This document shows positions 44,606-53,712 of a stretch of DNA of 64,000 nucleotides, in pieces. The stretch is taken from contig NZ_JADQWB010000017.1 of NCBI RefSeq assembly GCF_015704895.1, positions 56,861 through 120,860 of the forward strand, written 5' to 3'. Position 1 is the first letter of the stretch. Each line of letters starts with the position of its first letter. The translations under genes and the position numbers were made by a program. Under the pieces are notes generated by a model. That model saw only the letters and a list, made by a program, of their open reading frames with translations, did not search any database and was not told the DNA's origin. The DNA comes from Agrobacterium leguminum. GTDB lineage: Bacteria > Pseudomonadota > Alphaproteobacteria > Rhizobiales > Rhizobiaceae.

Positions 44606-44640
44606 ATGGCTACCTGAAGCAACTTTGTCAACTACGACAA
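44606..44640 (-). promoter_or_regulatory. Probable autoregulated promoter of RES module 1
   Basis: On the minus strand TTGTC (44640-44636) and GACAA (44629-44625) form a dyad around six bases. The right arm is part of a consensus -35 box TTGACA (44631-44626), with a weak -10 (CATCTT) 17 bases further on. Overlap of dyad and -35 box fits repression by the antitoxin. Confidence 0.5.
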
Positions 44641-44799
44641 CTTAGAACAGCCCAGTTTGGTTTGGCAGCCTCAACAATCTTTCGTGGGATAGCCTATGGG
44701 AAAGAATACCCGGGAAGAGGTAAAGTGCGACAATTCAAGATCGGCGACACTGTTCTCGTTGCAGCGCCGAACGACAGGTGAATGGGCATTACTCTCTCA

Positions 44800-45813
44800 T
44801 CAACCATTGGCGCCGGACGCAAGCGCGTCACGAAAATAGATCTCACTCACCCGAAACCGTCCGTCGATCCGTTTGCATTGGACGATGATATCGATCGCGA
44901 TCGTCAGCATTTCGCGGATGTCGTGCCGTTCGAGGTCGCCACCACCTTCCGACTCCTTTACCAGCAAGGTCAATTGCTCGAAGGCTAGGCGCGCAGAGTC
45001 GGCATGCACGGTCGTGATTGAACCGGGATGCCCGGAATTCACATTGCGGATGTAATAAAAGGCTGTGCCATCTCTGAGCTCCTGCAACAATATCCGGTCC
45101 GGACGCATACGCAGGCAGGATTCGAGGAGGTCCCTGGCGCCGATCTTCGCGGTCCCCTGGCCGCCCTTCGAATAAAAGAGACGGACGTGGTTGGGCTGCG
45201 GGATGACCAGTTCCGGCGTATCCTCAATGGAAATGATACGTTCAGTATCCGGGATATACTGGATCAACGCCTTGGATAGCGTCGTCTTGCCCGATCCAGT
45301 CGCCCCGGAAATAATGATGTTTTTCCGCGCCAGCACGGCCTCCCGAAGGAACTGCTTGTGAGCGCCGGCGCGATAGAGTTCCGACAACCGTTGGTCCGGT
45401 TGCCCGCTACTCTCTTGTGTGCGGACCACATCGTCGAACAGTCCACCCTGGTCAAGATCACCAAGGCTGAGCGACACCGAGGACGGTTTGCGAATGGTGA
45501 CACTGACGGTTTCCCTCGTCGTCGCCGGCGGGATCACGATCTGGATTCGCTCGTCGTCGGGCAGGGTCGCCGACAGGATCGGCCGGGTTTCGTCGATCGA
45601 TTGACCGGAATAGCTCGCCACCGCCCGAGCGAGGCGCATCAACCGGTCATGGGCAAGTTCGGGCAAATCGTGGACCTGCCATCCGTTCGCTCCTTCGGTC
45701 ACGACCTTGCCGGGCTTATTGACAATGACCTCATAGAGCGATTTGTCGCGAAGGAACGGCGAGAGCGGCAGGAGCAGTTCACGCACGACACCGGAATCTG
45801 CGGCTTCAGTCAT
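44800..45813 (-). CDS. virB11: VirB11 type IV secretion ATPase
   Basis: A 337-residue hexameric traffic ATPase that sits at the cytoplasmic base of the mating channel. Walker A GATGSGKTT at 170-178, Asp box RIISIEDTPELVIP, Walker B region ILLQELRDGTAFYYI and the His box NSGHPGSITTVHADS are all present, as are the N-terminal LYEVIVNKPGKVVTEG segment and the C-terminal FRVSEIYF. Last gene of the virB operon, nine bases after virB10. Length normal. Confidence 0.96.
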   Translation of the reverse strand: MTEAADSGVVRELLLPLSPFLRDKSLYEVIVNKPGKVVTEGANGWQVHDLPELAHDRLMRLARAVASYSGQSIDETRPILSATLPDDERIQIVIPPATTRETVSVTIRKPSSVSLSLGDLDQGGLFDDVVRTQESSGQPDQRLSELYRAGAHKQFLREAVLARKNIIISGATGSGKTTLSKALIQYIPDTERIISIEDTPELVIPQPNHVRLFYSKGGQGTAKIGARDLLESCLRMRPDRILLQELRDGTAFYYIRNVNSGHPGSITTVHADSARLAFEQLTLLVKESEGGGDLERHDIREMLTIAIDIIVQCKRIDGRFRVSEIYFRDALASGANG

Positions 45814-45821
45814 CGTAACAC

Positions 45822-46997
45822 CTACTTCGTCACAAGCTTCAAGTCCGGGGCAAAGTCGCCGAGTACGGCGCGGTCATCAATGCGGTTGCGCGGTTCGGTG
45901 ACGCGCAGCCGGTAGACGCTGGAAAAATCGAGATCGCGCGCCACGAAGATCGAAACCAGGCCTCCCTGATGTTTCATCAGGGTTGGCGGGATGTTGATCG
46001 ATTGTTCGACGGCAATCGCCGCGGCCTGCTGACCGGCGCTGGTGGTGTTTTGTGCATCGACGTCGCTATCACGCAATTGGCTGTTGGCATAGGATGTCAC
46101 ATCGCCGACGATCGACAACAGGATGGCGCTGCCGAACCGTTCCCACCAATGTGTATCGACGTAGCCGTCCATGCCGGCGCGGCCCAGCGCATCGGTTGCC
46201 GGTGACGCCAGGGTAATGATCACACCCTTCGGGGTCTTTGCCCGGTTCCAGAGAACAAAAAGGCGCTTCTGGCCACGGCGCAGTCCACCACGATATTCGC
46301 CGACGACCTGCGTGCCTTTCTCCATCAGCACGACGCGGCCGTTGTCGGACAGAACATCGCGATTGATGACGCAGCTGGTGAATCCCGGCTGGTCGGAAGA
46401 AAGGGCCGTCTCGAGCACGCAAGGGATGGAGGTCCCCATGGCGACGACGAAATCGCGGTTGCCGAGCGTGCCGGCACGGGAGCCCTGCAACTGCGTCGGG
46501 GTCAGCATGCGGTTGAAGCGCTGATCCTCGCTTTCCCCCTGCCCCGTAAAGCTGCCCGGCGCGTTTGCGAGCGGGACATAGTTCGAGGCGGCATTGGTGT
46601 TCGCATCATCTTGCTGGCGCCTGGCAGTCGGCGTCTTTTCCGCACCATAGGCCATGACGGGTGCGCGCCGCGCAGCGTCGAGCAGCTTGTCGTCGTCGGT
46701 GGGCGCTTTCTCGGCAACGACGGGTGTCGGAAGCTGGACTTCGGCCGGTGTGGTCACGAGCTGGACCGGCTCCTTTGCGGGTTCGAAATCCGACGTCTGG
46801 CGGATGACCACGCGCTCCGGCTGCACGCCATCTGTCGGCTTGTTCTTCCCACCCATCGACCAGAGGGCAAAGGCGACAAAGGCAACGATCGCGACGGCGA
46901 CGGCGCCGCGCTTGAGGACGGGGTTGTTGTCGATCCGCCGGCCGGTCGATGTTTCAGCACGCTCGCCAGGGATCAGGGTGACTTCTTCGTCGGCCAT
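45822..46997 (-). CDS. virB10: VirB10 channel core protein
   Basis: A 391-residue protein linking both membranes. One inner-membrane helix near residues 33-50 (AVAIVAFVAFALWSMGG), a proline-rich periplasmic stretch, and the conserved C-terminal beta-barrel domain (GTSIPCVLETALSSDQPGFT, CVINRDVLSDNGRVVLMEKG, TQVVGEYRGGLRRGQKRLFV, GIIITLASPATDALGRAGM-like segment). Antenna helices of the outer-membrane pore map near WWERFGSAILLSIVGDVTSY. Nine bases follow virB9 stop. Complete. Confidence 0.95.
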   Translation of the reverse strand: MADEEVTLIPGERAETSTGRRIDNNPVLKRGAVAVAIVAFVAFALWSMGGKNKPTDGVQPERVVIRQTSDFEPAKEPVQLVTTPAEVQLPTPVVAEKAPTDDDKLLDAARRAPVMAYGAEKTPTARRQQDDANTNAASNYVPLANAPGSFTGQGESEDQRFNRMLTPTQLQGSRAGTLGNRDFVVAMGTSIPCVLETALSSDQPGFTSCVINRDVLSDNGRVVLMEKGTQVVGEYRGGLRRGQKRLFVLWNRAKTPKGVIITLASPATDALGRAGMDGYVDTHWWERFGSAILLSIVGDVTSYANSQLRDSDVDAQNTTSAGQQAAAIAVEQSINIPPTLMKHQGGLVSIFVARDLDFSSVYRLRVTEPRNRIDDRAVLGDFAPDLKLVTK

Positions 46998-47005
46998 GAC
47001 ACCTC

Positions 47006-47863
47006 CTATTGCGCTGTACCAGGTGCGGCCTTGACGACGCGCTCAACCGACGGTGAAGTCGTATTTGTTTCGGGATTGATGCCGACGCGATCATAGGCCT
47101 CGTTGAAGACGCACAGCACATCGCTGCCCCGGCGCAGGATAAACTTGCGGCTGATAGCGTGGACCAGCACCAGATTGCCGTCGACGGATTTCGGGACCAG
47201 GCTTTCGGTGCCGTCCGAATTCTCCATATAGATCGCCGGCATTTCCTGATTGCCGATAAAGGCGAAGGTCGTGACCTTCCCGTTGTCATAGACGGCCTGC
47301 GGTTCGAGTGCCTGCGATCCTTGAGCGGAATACCGCCAGTTGCGGGGTCCATAGGCCTCGTGAAGAGACAGAACACGATCGGCTTCGCCGGCCTGCGCTG
47401 CTTGGGCGCGAGCGGCTGCGTCCTGTTTCCGGCGCTCGGCTTCATCGGCAGGATAACGGTATTTCAAATAGAAATAGGTGTTCTGCCCGGCTTCGACGCT
47501 GCCGTCCCGGACGGTCAGTTCCATCTGATAACTGCGCGTCGAACCGTCCCGTCTGGTGGTCACCACAGAGATATTCGTTACGGGCTGGTTTTCCCGCGGC
47601 TTGAGGAACAGGATGTTGCCGGCCGGCGCCACCTCCCATGCGACGCTGTTGCCGAGCGCGACATGGGCGATCTCCTCGTCGGCCGCGAATTCAACCTGCA
47701 CCGATGAACGCAGCGTGCCGACCACGCGCGTGATGTTGTAGGGTTGGTAGTCGATAAACCGGACCCGGCCGTCTTGGGACGCACCGCGCGGGATTTCCAG
47801 GGCCGAGGTCGTCGAGGAAAAGCCGGCGATCACGAAAAGAACGAGCAGAAATCTCTGTTTCAA
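47006..47863 (-). CDS. virB9: VirB9 outer-membrane core protein
   Basis: A 285-residue periplasmic protein with a signal peptide (FLLVLFVIAGFSSTTSA). The N-terminal domain has RVRFIDYQPYNITRVVGTLR and the C-terminal domain RNWRYSAQGSQALEPQAVYD with TTFAFIGNQEMPAIYM, diagnostic of VirB9/CagX. It pairs with VirB7 and VirB10 to make the outer-membrane core complex. ATG overlaps the virB8 stop (ATGA), so they are translationally coupled. Confidence 0.95.
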   Translation of the reverse strand: MKQRFLLVLFVIAGFSSTTSALEIPRGASQDGRVRFIDYQPYNITRVVGTLRSSVQVEFAADEEIAHVALGNSVAWEVAPAGNILFLKPRENQPVTNISVVTTRRDGSTRSYQMELTVRDGSVEAGQNTYFYLKYRYPADEAERRKQDAAARAQAAQAGEADRVLSLHEAYGPRNWRYSAQGSQALEPQAVYDNGKVTTFAFIGNQEMPAIYMENSDGTESLVPKSVDGNLVLVHAISRKFILRRGSDVLCVFNEAYDRVGINPETNTTSPSVERVVKAAPGTAQ

Positions 47864-48531
47864 TTGATGGCCTCCGGATCGGCGCGATATTCGCTAACGA
47901 CGAAGCCCAGGGGATTGACCAGCCGGTCGGAGGAAGACATCGGAGCGTTGACATAGGAGAAGGTGAGCGTCGCGACCCAATGCGTGGTGCGCAGATCGTC
48001 ACCGCGCGTGACGGTGCGCATGTACCGGACGGAGGCCACATTGGCGTTGATCAGCGAGATCGATACGATATTGATCCGCGCGGTCGCGCTCCGACCATAG
48101 GTGTTCTGGGGTGAACCCGGATTGCTGCCGCGATAGGACGCCGCAAAGCGGGACTGCTCAGCTTGAGTCGACAGGAGCGCCACCGTCCGGAAATTTTCCT
48201 CTCCCTCGCTCCAGACATAGCCTTCGCGGGCGCGAACATATCTGGCCGCAAAAAATTTCGTGACGGCTTCGTCATAAGTGCCGGCGGTCGAGGTCAGCGC
48301 TGAAACCACGTCGACGATCCCCGTGGAATTGTCGACCCGCACGACGAACGGCTCGACCGTCTTCAGAGGCGTGAGGCCAGCGATCGCAAAGACGGAGACG
48401 ACGGCAACGACGCTGGCCGAGATCGCAACGAACCAGGCGATGCGGGCCGAGCGCTCGACCTGGATGAGCCGATCCTGATCGAAGCGGCGCGCCTTGTCGA
48501 AATAGCTCTTGAGGCTGTCGGCGTTCACCAT
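47860..48531 (-). CDS. virB8: VirB8 inner-membrane assembly factor
   Basis: A 223-residue bitopic protein. One helix near residues 31-55 (IAWFVAISASVVAVVSVFAI) precedes the NTF2-like periplasmic domain (VEPFVVRVDNSTGIVDVVSA, AVTKFFAARYVRAREGYVW, RTVTRGDDLRTTHWVATLTF). ATG at 48531 (MVNADSLKSYF) is chosen: it begins right after the virB7 stop, while the open frame back to 48582 lies within virB7. It nucleates assembly of VirB9 and VirB10. Confidence 0.94.
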   Translation of the reverse strand: MVNADSLKSYFDKARRFDQDRLIQVERSARIAWFVAISASVVAVVSVFAIAGLTPLKTVEPFVVRVDNSTGIVDVVSALTSTAGTYDEAVTKFFAARYVRAREGYVWSEGEENFRTVALLSTQAEQSRFAASYRGSNPGSPQNTYGRSATARINIVSISLINANVASVRYMRTVTRGDDLRTTHWVATLTFSYVNAPMSSSDRLVNPLGFVVSEYRADPEAIN

Positions 48532-48532
48532 C

Positions 48533-48817
48533 TCAGTTGCCCTCGCATGGACGGTATGAGCCAGCGACATCGAAGTGTGCAAACGCAGCCGGCGTCACAG
48601 AGGCCGGTTCTTCCGCGTAAGAGACCGCGCGGCTCGCCGGGTTCCGAGATATCTCGCTGGCAGGTGTCTGCTGCTTGCCCTTGTCCTCCCACTGCCACAT
48701 GGCGCGGTTCAGCGGACGCCGGGAATAGCCGTCACATTTGGGCAGAGGGTTGGAGATCGAGGCGCAGTTGGAGAGGCTTGCGATTAGCAAAAGCAGAAAA
48801 AGAATACGGATCATCAA
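48533..48817 (-). CDS. virB7: VirB7 outer-membrane lipoprotein
   Basis: A 94-residue lipoprotein. The signal peptide MMIRILFLLLLIASLSNCAS has a lipobox LSNC with the acylated Cys at 18. The mature part (SNPLPKCDGYSRRPLNRAMW and the end FAHFDVAGSYRPCEG) matches VirB7-type lipoproteins of rhizobial mating channels. It is longer than Ti VirB7 (about 55 residues) but normal for this branch. Located between virB6 and virB8 as expected. Confidence 0.9.
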   Translation of the reverse strand: MMIRILFLLLLIASLSNCASISNPLPKCDGYSRRPLNRAMWQWEDKGKQQTPASEISRNPASRAVSYAEEPASVTPAAFAHFDVAGSYRPCEGN

Positions 48818-48851
48818 AATAACCTGTCCAATGTCCTTGATATCGAGGCGG

Positions 48852-49784
48852 TCATTCCGCCCGGTTCGCAGTCAACCGGCGGCCCACAACGCGTGTTCCG
48901 CGGCCGACCGCCCTGACTGTGTGCGAGGCCGCCCAGGCGAGCGTGCTTTCGTGCGCATCACGGGCGGCGCCATAGCCATAGGTCAGTGACGCGCCGCCGG
49001 CGGCGAGCGCCGAGGCAATGCCGGGCAATTGATAGAAGACATAAAGAGCCGCGATGCAGATGGCGCAGAGCGCGATCGGACGCATAAGAACATCGCTATA
49101 ACCCTCGATTGCTGTGAAGGTCGTGTCGATGCAGGTGATCAGCAGCGAGCCGATGGCAACGACCAGCACCTGCAGGATGACGAAGTTCGCAAGCTGACCA
49201 ATCCAGGATTCTGTGAACCGGCGCGTCGACTGGAACATGGCGAGTGCGATGAAGATCGGCCCAATCGCGAGGATGATGGCGAGCGCCAGACGGGCATAAA
49301 GCGAGACAATGTAGCCGATCGCCGCGACGAGGAAGCTTGCGCCGATCACCAGCATACCGCCAACGCCGGTCACGATATCGACCGGCCAGGAGGCGCGGGA
49401 CCAGATCTCATAAGCGCACTTCTGGCCCTTATCCAGCAGGCTATCGAAGGTCGAGGCGCTCGGAGATGTCCCGGAGTTCAGTGCCTCGGCAATCTCCTTC
49501 GGCAGGGTGTCGAAAAAGATGTTGGTGACGTAGGTCTGGTAGTCGCTGGCGTTGCGTACCAGCATGACGATAATGGCGAGTTTTATGGCGCGGAAGGCGA
49601 ATTCCAGGATCGGCTCCTGCACGGAGCCACGCAGTACGAGATAGCCGTAGAGCACGACATAGAGCGTCAGCGCCGCCGTAAGCGGACCGCTGACCCAGTT
49701 GGCGATGTTCGAGGTGCCGGTGGAAATGAAGTTTTCGAGTGGCGCCTTAAACTGCCCGTCGACAAAGCTGAACACCTGATACAT
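48852..49784 (-). CDS. virB6: VirB6 polytopic inner-membrane channel protein
   Basis: A 310-residue protein with about six to seven hydrophobic segments (LTAALTLYVVLYGYLVLRGS, AIKLAIIVMLVRN, GGMLVIGASFLVAAIGYIVS, LALAIILAIGPIFIALAMF, FVILQVLVVAIGSLLITC, PIALCAICIAALYVFYQLPG). The central loop and conserved FxxTRRFTESWIGQLANF-like segment fit TrbL/VirB6. It forms part of the DNA path across the inner membrane. A basic C-terminal tail follows the last helix. Confidence 0.94.
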   Translation of the reverse strand: MYQVFSFVDGQFKAPLENFISTGTSNIANWVSGPLTAALTLYVVLYGYLVLRGSVQEPILEFAFRAIKLAIIVMLVRNASDYQTYVTNIFFDTLPKEIAEALNSGTSPSASTFDSLLDKGQKCAYEIWSRASWPVDIVTGVGGMLVIGASFLVAAIGYIVSLYARLALAIILAIGPIFIALAMFQSTRRFTESWIGQLANFVILQVLVVAIGSLLITCIDTTFTAIEGYSDVLMRPIALCAICIAALYVFYQLPGIASALAAGGASLTYGYGAARDAHESTLAWAASHTVRAVGRGTRVVGRRLTANRAE

Positions 49785-49787
49785 TGG

Positions 49788-50015
49788 TCAGCCTCCGAGC
49801 GACTTGCGCATGCGCTCGAGACGGAGCTTGCCGTCGGCGGCTTCGGCGTTGCGGCAACTGGCTGTGTCGCGAAGCTCACCGGGATTGTTTCGGCATTCCC
49901 CGATGATTTTCGTCAACAAGGCCTCGTCGGCGGCCAGTTCGTTGACGGTGTAGACCTTCTCCGGAGAGCAGGCCGACAGAAGAAGCACTGCCGCACCAGA
50001 AATGAACCACCTCAT
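49788..50015 (-). CDS. eexN: EexN-type entry-exclusion lipoprotein
   Basis: A 75-residue lipoprotein: signal peptide RWFISGAAVLLLSACSPEKV with lipobox LSAC, then VYTVNELAADEALLTKIIGE and CRNNPGELRDTASCRNAEAA, the EexN family pattern. EexN proteins reduce uptake of a related plasmid by cells already carrying one. Sitting between virB5 and virB6 with overlapping or near-touching ends, it is expressed with the channel. The exclusion role is by family, not demonstrated. Confidence 0.85.
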   Translation of the reverse strand: MRWFISGAAVLLLSACSPEKVYTVNELAADEALLTKIIGECRNNPGELRDTASCRNAEAADGKLRLERMRKSLGG

Positions 50016-50713
50016 TTGAGCGCCGCTCCCATGGTGTCCATGCGTTGGCGCCAATCCTCGGCCTTGCGCTGGTCATCGACCTGTACCTGCGCCTGCTGCA
50101 CCATTTGCAGGCCCTGCATGCGCAGAACGTCGGTTTGCAGGAAGGCGGATTCGGCCTGCAGGCGCGCCTGGAGATCGGCGATGTCCTTGGCGTCGGCGGC
50201 ACTGGAGATTTTTTGACGAAGCTCATCGATGCCGTCGATACGCTTGGTCGCAGCGTCATAGATCTGCTGACCGAGACTCATTTGTCCGGCGTTCTTGTTC
50301 TGGATGCGCGAGAGTTCCTGCGCGTAGAAATCGTTCGCGCTGGTGCGGTAGGTGGAATTGCCCTCAAGGAATTTCGCAGCGGAGTCGCCGAAGACACCGC
50401 TCCCGGATCCCGTAAACAGGCTTTCGATGGCATTGAAGTCCTGCGGGAGCGCTTTGCGGATAGAGGAATCGTTCAGCATGCTGGCAACATCGGCCATGTT
50501 GGTGATCTTGTTCAGCGAGCCGTAAAGCTGCTGCGCCTGCGTAATCTGCTGGTTCAGCGCATCGAGCTGTGATTTAAGCTGGGCGATGCTCTCGATCTGT
50601 TTGGCGATCGCCGCCTGATCGGTAACGGGAATGCCCTGGGCATCCGCGAGACCGACCGACGCCAGCAGCGTGACGGTTGCCAAAACGAGCCCTGTCCTGC
50701 CGTTGCGGATCAT
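50012..50713 (-). CDS. virB5: VirB5 minor pilus-tip protein
   Basis: A 233-residue secreted protein with a signal peptide (RTGLVLATVTLLASVGLADA, cleavage before QGIPV) and a long helical mature part (IAKQIESIAQLKSQLDALNQ, QITQAQQLYGSLNKITN, then a C-terminal coiled helix). This is the VirB5/TraC pilus-tip family, involved in recipient contact. ATG at 50713 overlaps the virB4 stop. Length normal. Confidence 0.93.
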   Translation of the reverse strand: MIRNGRTGLVLATVTLLASVGLADAQGIPVTDQAAIAKQIESIAQLKSQLDALNQQITQAQQLYGSLNKITNMADVASMLNDSSIRKALPQDFNAIESLFTGSGSGVFGDSAAKFLEGNSTYRTSANDFYAQELSRIQNKNAGQMSLGQQIYDAATKRIDGIDELRQKISSAADAKDIADLQARLQAESAFLQTDVLRMQGLQMVQQAQVQVDDQRKAEDWRQRMDTMGAALK

Positions 50714-53076
50714 GAAGTCCTCCTTCTTTGCTGGAACACGGTCAGCCAATCCCCGCCCTCTTCGCCGAGTTCAGCGCGGATGGTGTCCGCCAGTTCAACA
50801 TTTGCCGTACGGCCCGACAGGATCGCGAGTTCGTCGTCGAAACCATTCAGATTGAGTTCGGCAACCACGCTGTTATGGCCCTGCTTGACGATGAAGCGGC
50901 GGCTTTCGACCGAAAGCTCGCGCGAGATCAATTCGAATTCGCGCTCGGTGAGCTTGAAGCCGTCGACATAATCGGCGTGGTCGCCGCGCGGATTGGGCAG
51001 GAAAATCTGCGTCGGGCATTGTTCGATGATCGTATGGGCGATCGGCGAGACGATGGCGTCACGCGGGCTCTGGGTCGCAAACAGCATGAGACCGTTTTGC
51101 TTGCGGATCGTCTTGAGCTTGTTCTGGGCGAGATCGCGGAAGCCTTCGTCCTCCAGCGCCTTCCAGAACTCATCGATAACGATGATGATGCGGCGCCCGT
51201 CGATCAGTTGCTCGATACGGTAGAACAGATAGGCCATAAGCGGCGTGCGGATTTCCTCGTTGTCGAGGAAATCGGTCATGTCATAGCCGAGGAACCTGGC
51301 GCCGATCCCGATGTCATCCAGATCGTTGTCGAACACCCAGCCGAGCGGCCCTCCCCTCTCCCATCGCCGCAGCCGCGAGGCGATGCCTTCGGGATCGGTA
51401 TTGTTGAGGAAGGTGCGCAGGGCGCCGATGGAGCGGCGCTCGACGGGAAGGTCCGCCAGACCGTCGACGGCTGAAGCAATATCGCGCAGCTCGCTGACAT
51501 TCAGTTCCCGTGTCGCCGCTCCCACAAGCTTGCCGATCCAGCGAGCGAGAAATATCCTGTTCTCTGGCGTCAGATCAAGTGCCTTCAGCGGCGCGCAGCC
51601 GGTCGGCACTCCATTCCTGAGCGGCAGATAGGTGCCACCGGCGGCACGAACGAAAAGGTCTGCACCCCGATCCTTGTCGAAGAACACCATGTGGGGATCA
51701 TGCTTTTCGAGCTGTGAAAGCATGAAGTTGAGGAGCACGGTCTTGCCCGCACCCGACGGGCCGCAGACAAAGGTGTTGCCGAGATCGCTGTGATGGAAAC
51801 TGAAATAGAACGGTGAGCCGGAAGCGGTCTTCAACATGGCGACCGCCGGTCCCCATTCATTGCCGTCCTTCTGGCCGGTCGGGTAGGAATGATACGGCGA
51901 GAGAGCCGCGAAGTTTCGCGAGGTAATCGCACCCGAGCGCGCGCGATAGCGGAGATTCCCCGGCAGTTGCGCCCACCAGGCAGCCTCGAGCCCGAGATCC
52001 TCGCGGGCGACAACCGCTCCGCCGCTGGTCAGATGCGCACGTGCCTTCGCCATATGGTCGGTCAATTCCTTGACGGTCGGCGCGAAGACGGCGAGCCCGA
52101 GATGATGCTCGCCCATCACGAAACGGTTGGATTCGAGATCATCCATCGCATCACCGAGCTCCTCGATCTGTGAGGCGGCCTTGTCGGCTGCGCTGACCAT
52201 CTGGTTCTGCTTGCGGCCCATGATCGTTCGGGCGTCCGCCTTGGACGTAAAGGCAAAGGACTGCGTCAGGACAAGTTCAAACGGCGCGGTCAGGATACCG
52301 TCGAGCATGCCACTGCGCGTGGTTGCCGGATACTCCTTGAAGCCGAACATTCCGGCATAGCGGGTCTCGGCCTCGTGACGGATCTCGACCGTTTCGCGGC
52401 CAAAGATCACCCGGTCCGAATAGATCGCCGATGAAATCCGCCCCTCTGTCAGGGGCAACGGCTCACGGCGCCCACCGACAAGCTGGTGGAGAAACTCGCT
52501 CGGCTCGGAGAACAGTATCCCGTCGCGCTCCTGGAGCGACAGGATGCGGGGCGCGAAGCGCTTCAGCCCGGCGACAACGTCGACCACCTTGTCCTGCAAG
52601 TGCTTGAGCGCCGCTTCATCCAGCTCGATGCCGGAGCGGCGCGCCTTGCGCAGACGGGACAGAAGATTCGCGGCTTTCTCGGCAGGATCACGGCTCGGAG
52701 ACCAGACGAGGCTCAGATAAAGATCGTTGCGGAACAGATCCTCGTGCACCATTCGCTCACGGTATCTGGCATTGAGACCATCGGAGAAACGATTGGCGAA
52801 GTGCCCTTCGGGATAATCGTTATCACGCTGGCGGATGACATGCGTCCAGAGCGCCAGCCGCTCGTCGGCGATATTGCGATAGAGCGTATTGAGGCTGCGA
52901 TGCAGGCCGTTGAGATCCAGAACATCAGCGGTTTCAAAGGAAACGCCCTCGAGCACGAGCACGGTTATCAGGGCACGGGACTCGAGCGCAATGGTGGTCT
53001 CATCGACATGGCGCACATAGGGGATGAATATCTCCGGCCCGAGCTCGCGGGACCGCAGCGTCGCAAGTCTAGACAA
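50710..53076 (-). CDS. virB4: VirB4 type IV secretion ATPase
   Basis: A 788-residue ATPase, the largest channel energiser, at the inner membrane. The N-terminal CagE_TrbE_VirB region contains FIPYVRHVDETTIALESRAL, and the C-terminal ATPase carries Walker A GPSGAGKT at 439-446, Walker B RRIIIVIDEFWKALED near 633, and FATQSPRDAI with the later ARNGE-type segments. Overlaps virB3 at its start by eight bases and virB5 by four. Intact and typical in length. Confidence 0.96.
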   Translation of the reverse strand: MSRLATLRSRELGPEIFIPYVRHVDETTIALESRALITVLVLEGVSFETADVLDLNGLHRSLNTLYRNIADERLALWTHVIRQRDNDYPEGHFANRFSDGLNARYRERMVHEDLFRNDLYLSLVWSPSRDPAEKAANLLSRLRKARRSGIELDEAALKHLQDKVVDVVAGLKRFAPRILSLQERDGILFSEPSEFLHQLVGGRREPLPLTEGRISSAIYSDRVIFGRETVEIRHEAETRYAGMFGFKEYPATTRSGMLDGILTAPFELVLTQSFAFTSKADARTIMGRKQNQMVSAADKAASQIEELGDAMDDLESNRFVMGEHHLGLAVFAPTVKELTDHMAKARAHLTSGGAVVAREDLGLEAAWWAQLPGNLRYRARSGAITSRNFAALSPYHSYPTGQKDGNEWGPAVAMLKTASGSPFYFSFHHSDLGNTFVCGPSGAGKTVLLNFMLSQLEKHDPHMVFFDKDRGADLFVRAAGGTYLPLRNGVPTGCAPLKALDLTPENRIFLARWIGKLVGAATRELNVSELRDIASAVDGLADLPVERRSIGALRTFLNNTDPEGIASRLRRWERGGPLGWVFDNDLDDIGIGARFLGYDMTDFLDNEEIRTPLMAYLFYRIEQLIDGRRIIIVIDEFWKALEDEGFRDLAQNKLKTIRKQNGLMLFATQSPRDAIVSPIAHTIIEQCPTQIFLPNPRGDHADYVDGFKLTEREFELISRELSVESRRFIVKQGHNSVVAELNLNGFDDELAILSGRTANVELADTIRAELGEEGGDWLTVFQQRRRTS

Positions 53077-53407
53077 GGCTCATATCCCTTTCGTCGTAGC
53101 GCCGGACAAGCTTCAACGGCGAGAGTGTCGCGCCACCCCAATAGGCGGCGTTGCGGGAGCGGCCGCGGGTCTCGATCCAGGCAAGCAGGATGCGGAACAT
53201 GTTATGGTCGTGCTTGACGAGCGCCCGGAACACGAGGTGGAAGATGATGCCGACGAGCGCATAGGCGATCGATCCCGCGGTGATATAGAGGATGGTGGTC
53301 AGCATGATGTTGATGCCCATCGCTTCTATGGTCACGCCGGCGATCATGGCCGGCCGGGTGCAGGCCAGGAACAGCGTGTCTTCCTCAAGGACGGGAGTGC
53401 TCGCCAT
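53069..53407 (-). CDS. virB3: VirB3 inner-membrane protein
   Basis: A 112-residue protein starting MASTPVLEEDTLFLACTRPA, the VirB3 signature, with one or two hydrophobic segments (INIMLTTILYITAGSIAYAL, VGIIFHLVF). It couples the pilin to the VirB4 ATPase. ATG at 53407 is chosen; a TTG at 53416 overlapping the virB2 stop is possible. Its end overlaps the start of virB4. Confidence 0.92.
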   Translation of the reverse strand: MASTPVLEEDTLFLACTRPAMIAGVTIEAMGINIMLTTILYITAGSIAYALVGIIFHLVFRALVKHDHNMFRILLAWIETRGRSRNAAYWGGATLSPLKLVRRYDERDMSLV

Positions 53408-53412
53408 GAATG

Positions 53413-53712
53413 TCAACCGCCGACGATGGTGTTGACCAGTTCAGTGGCCCCGAAAATGCCGCCGATACCGATGATCCAGAAACCGGCCTTTCTCAGATCC
53501 ATGTAACCGAACATCCATGCGATGCAGATGATGATCACAGCGATGATCGCCAGCAGGCGGGCGATATTACCGGTGAGCATCGTGACGATGTTCTGCAGCA
53601 CGGTTTCGATGCCGGCGGACTGGGCAAAAGCCGGTTCAACGAGGCAGGCAACGATGGCAATGGCCATCAGCGCGGACGCTGCAAGGGGACGAAGGCTGGT
53701 TCTGGAGATCAT
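53413..53712 (-). CDS. virB2: VirB2 major pilin
   Basis: A 99-residue prepilin: a long signal peptide (SALMAIAIVACLVEPAFA, cleavage before QSAGIETV) and two hydrophobic segments in the mature part (NIARLLAIIAVIIICIAWMF and FWIIGIGGIFGATELVNTI) joined by the basic loop DLRKAG. This is standard VirB2/TrbC architecture for the conjugative pilus. ATGA overlap with virB1. Confidence 0.93.
   Translation of the reverse strand: MISRTSLRPLAASALMAIAIVACLVEPAFAQSAGIETVLQNIVTMLTGNIARLLAIIAVIIICIAWMFGYMDLRKAGFWIIGIGGIFGATELVNTIVGG

Noticed and set aside
49029..50216. A 395-codon plus-strand open frame across virB6-eexN-virB5
   Set aside because: Antisense to three well-recognised genes and without any family resemblance.
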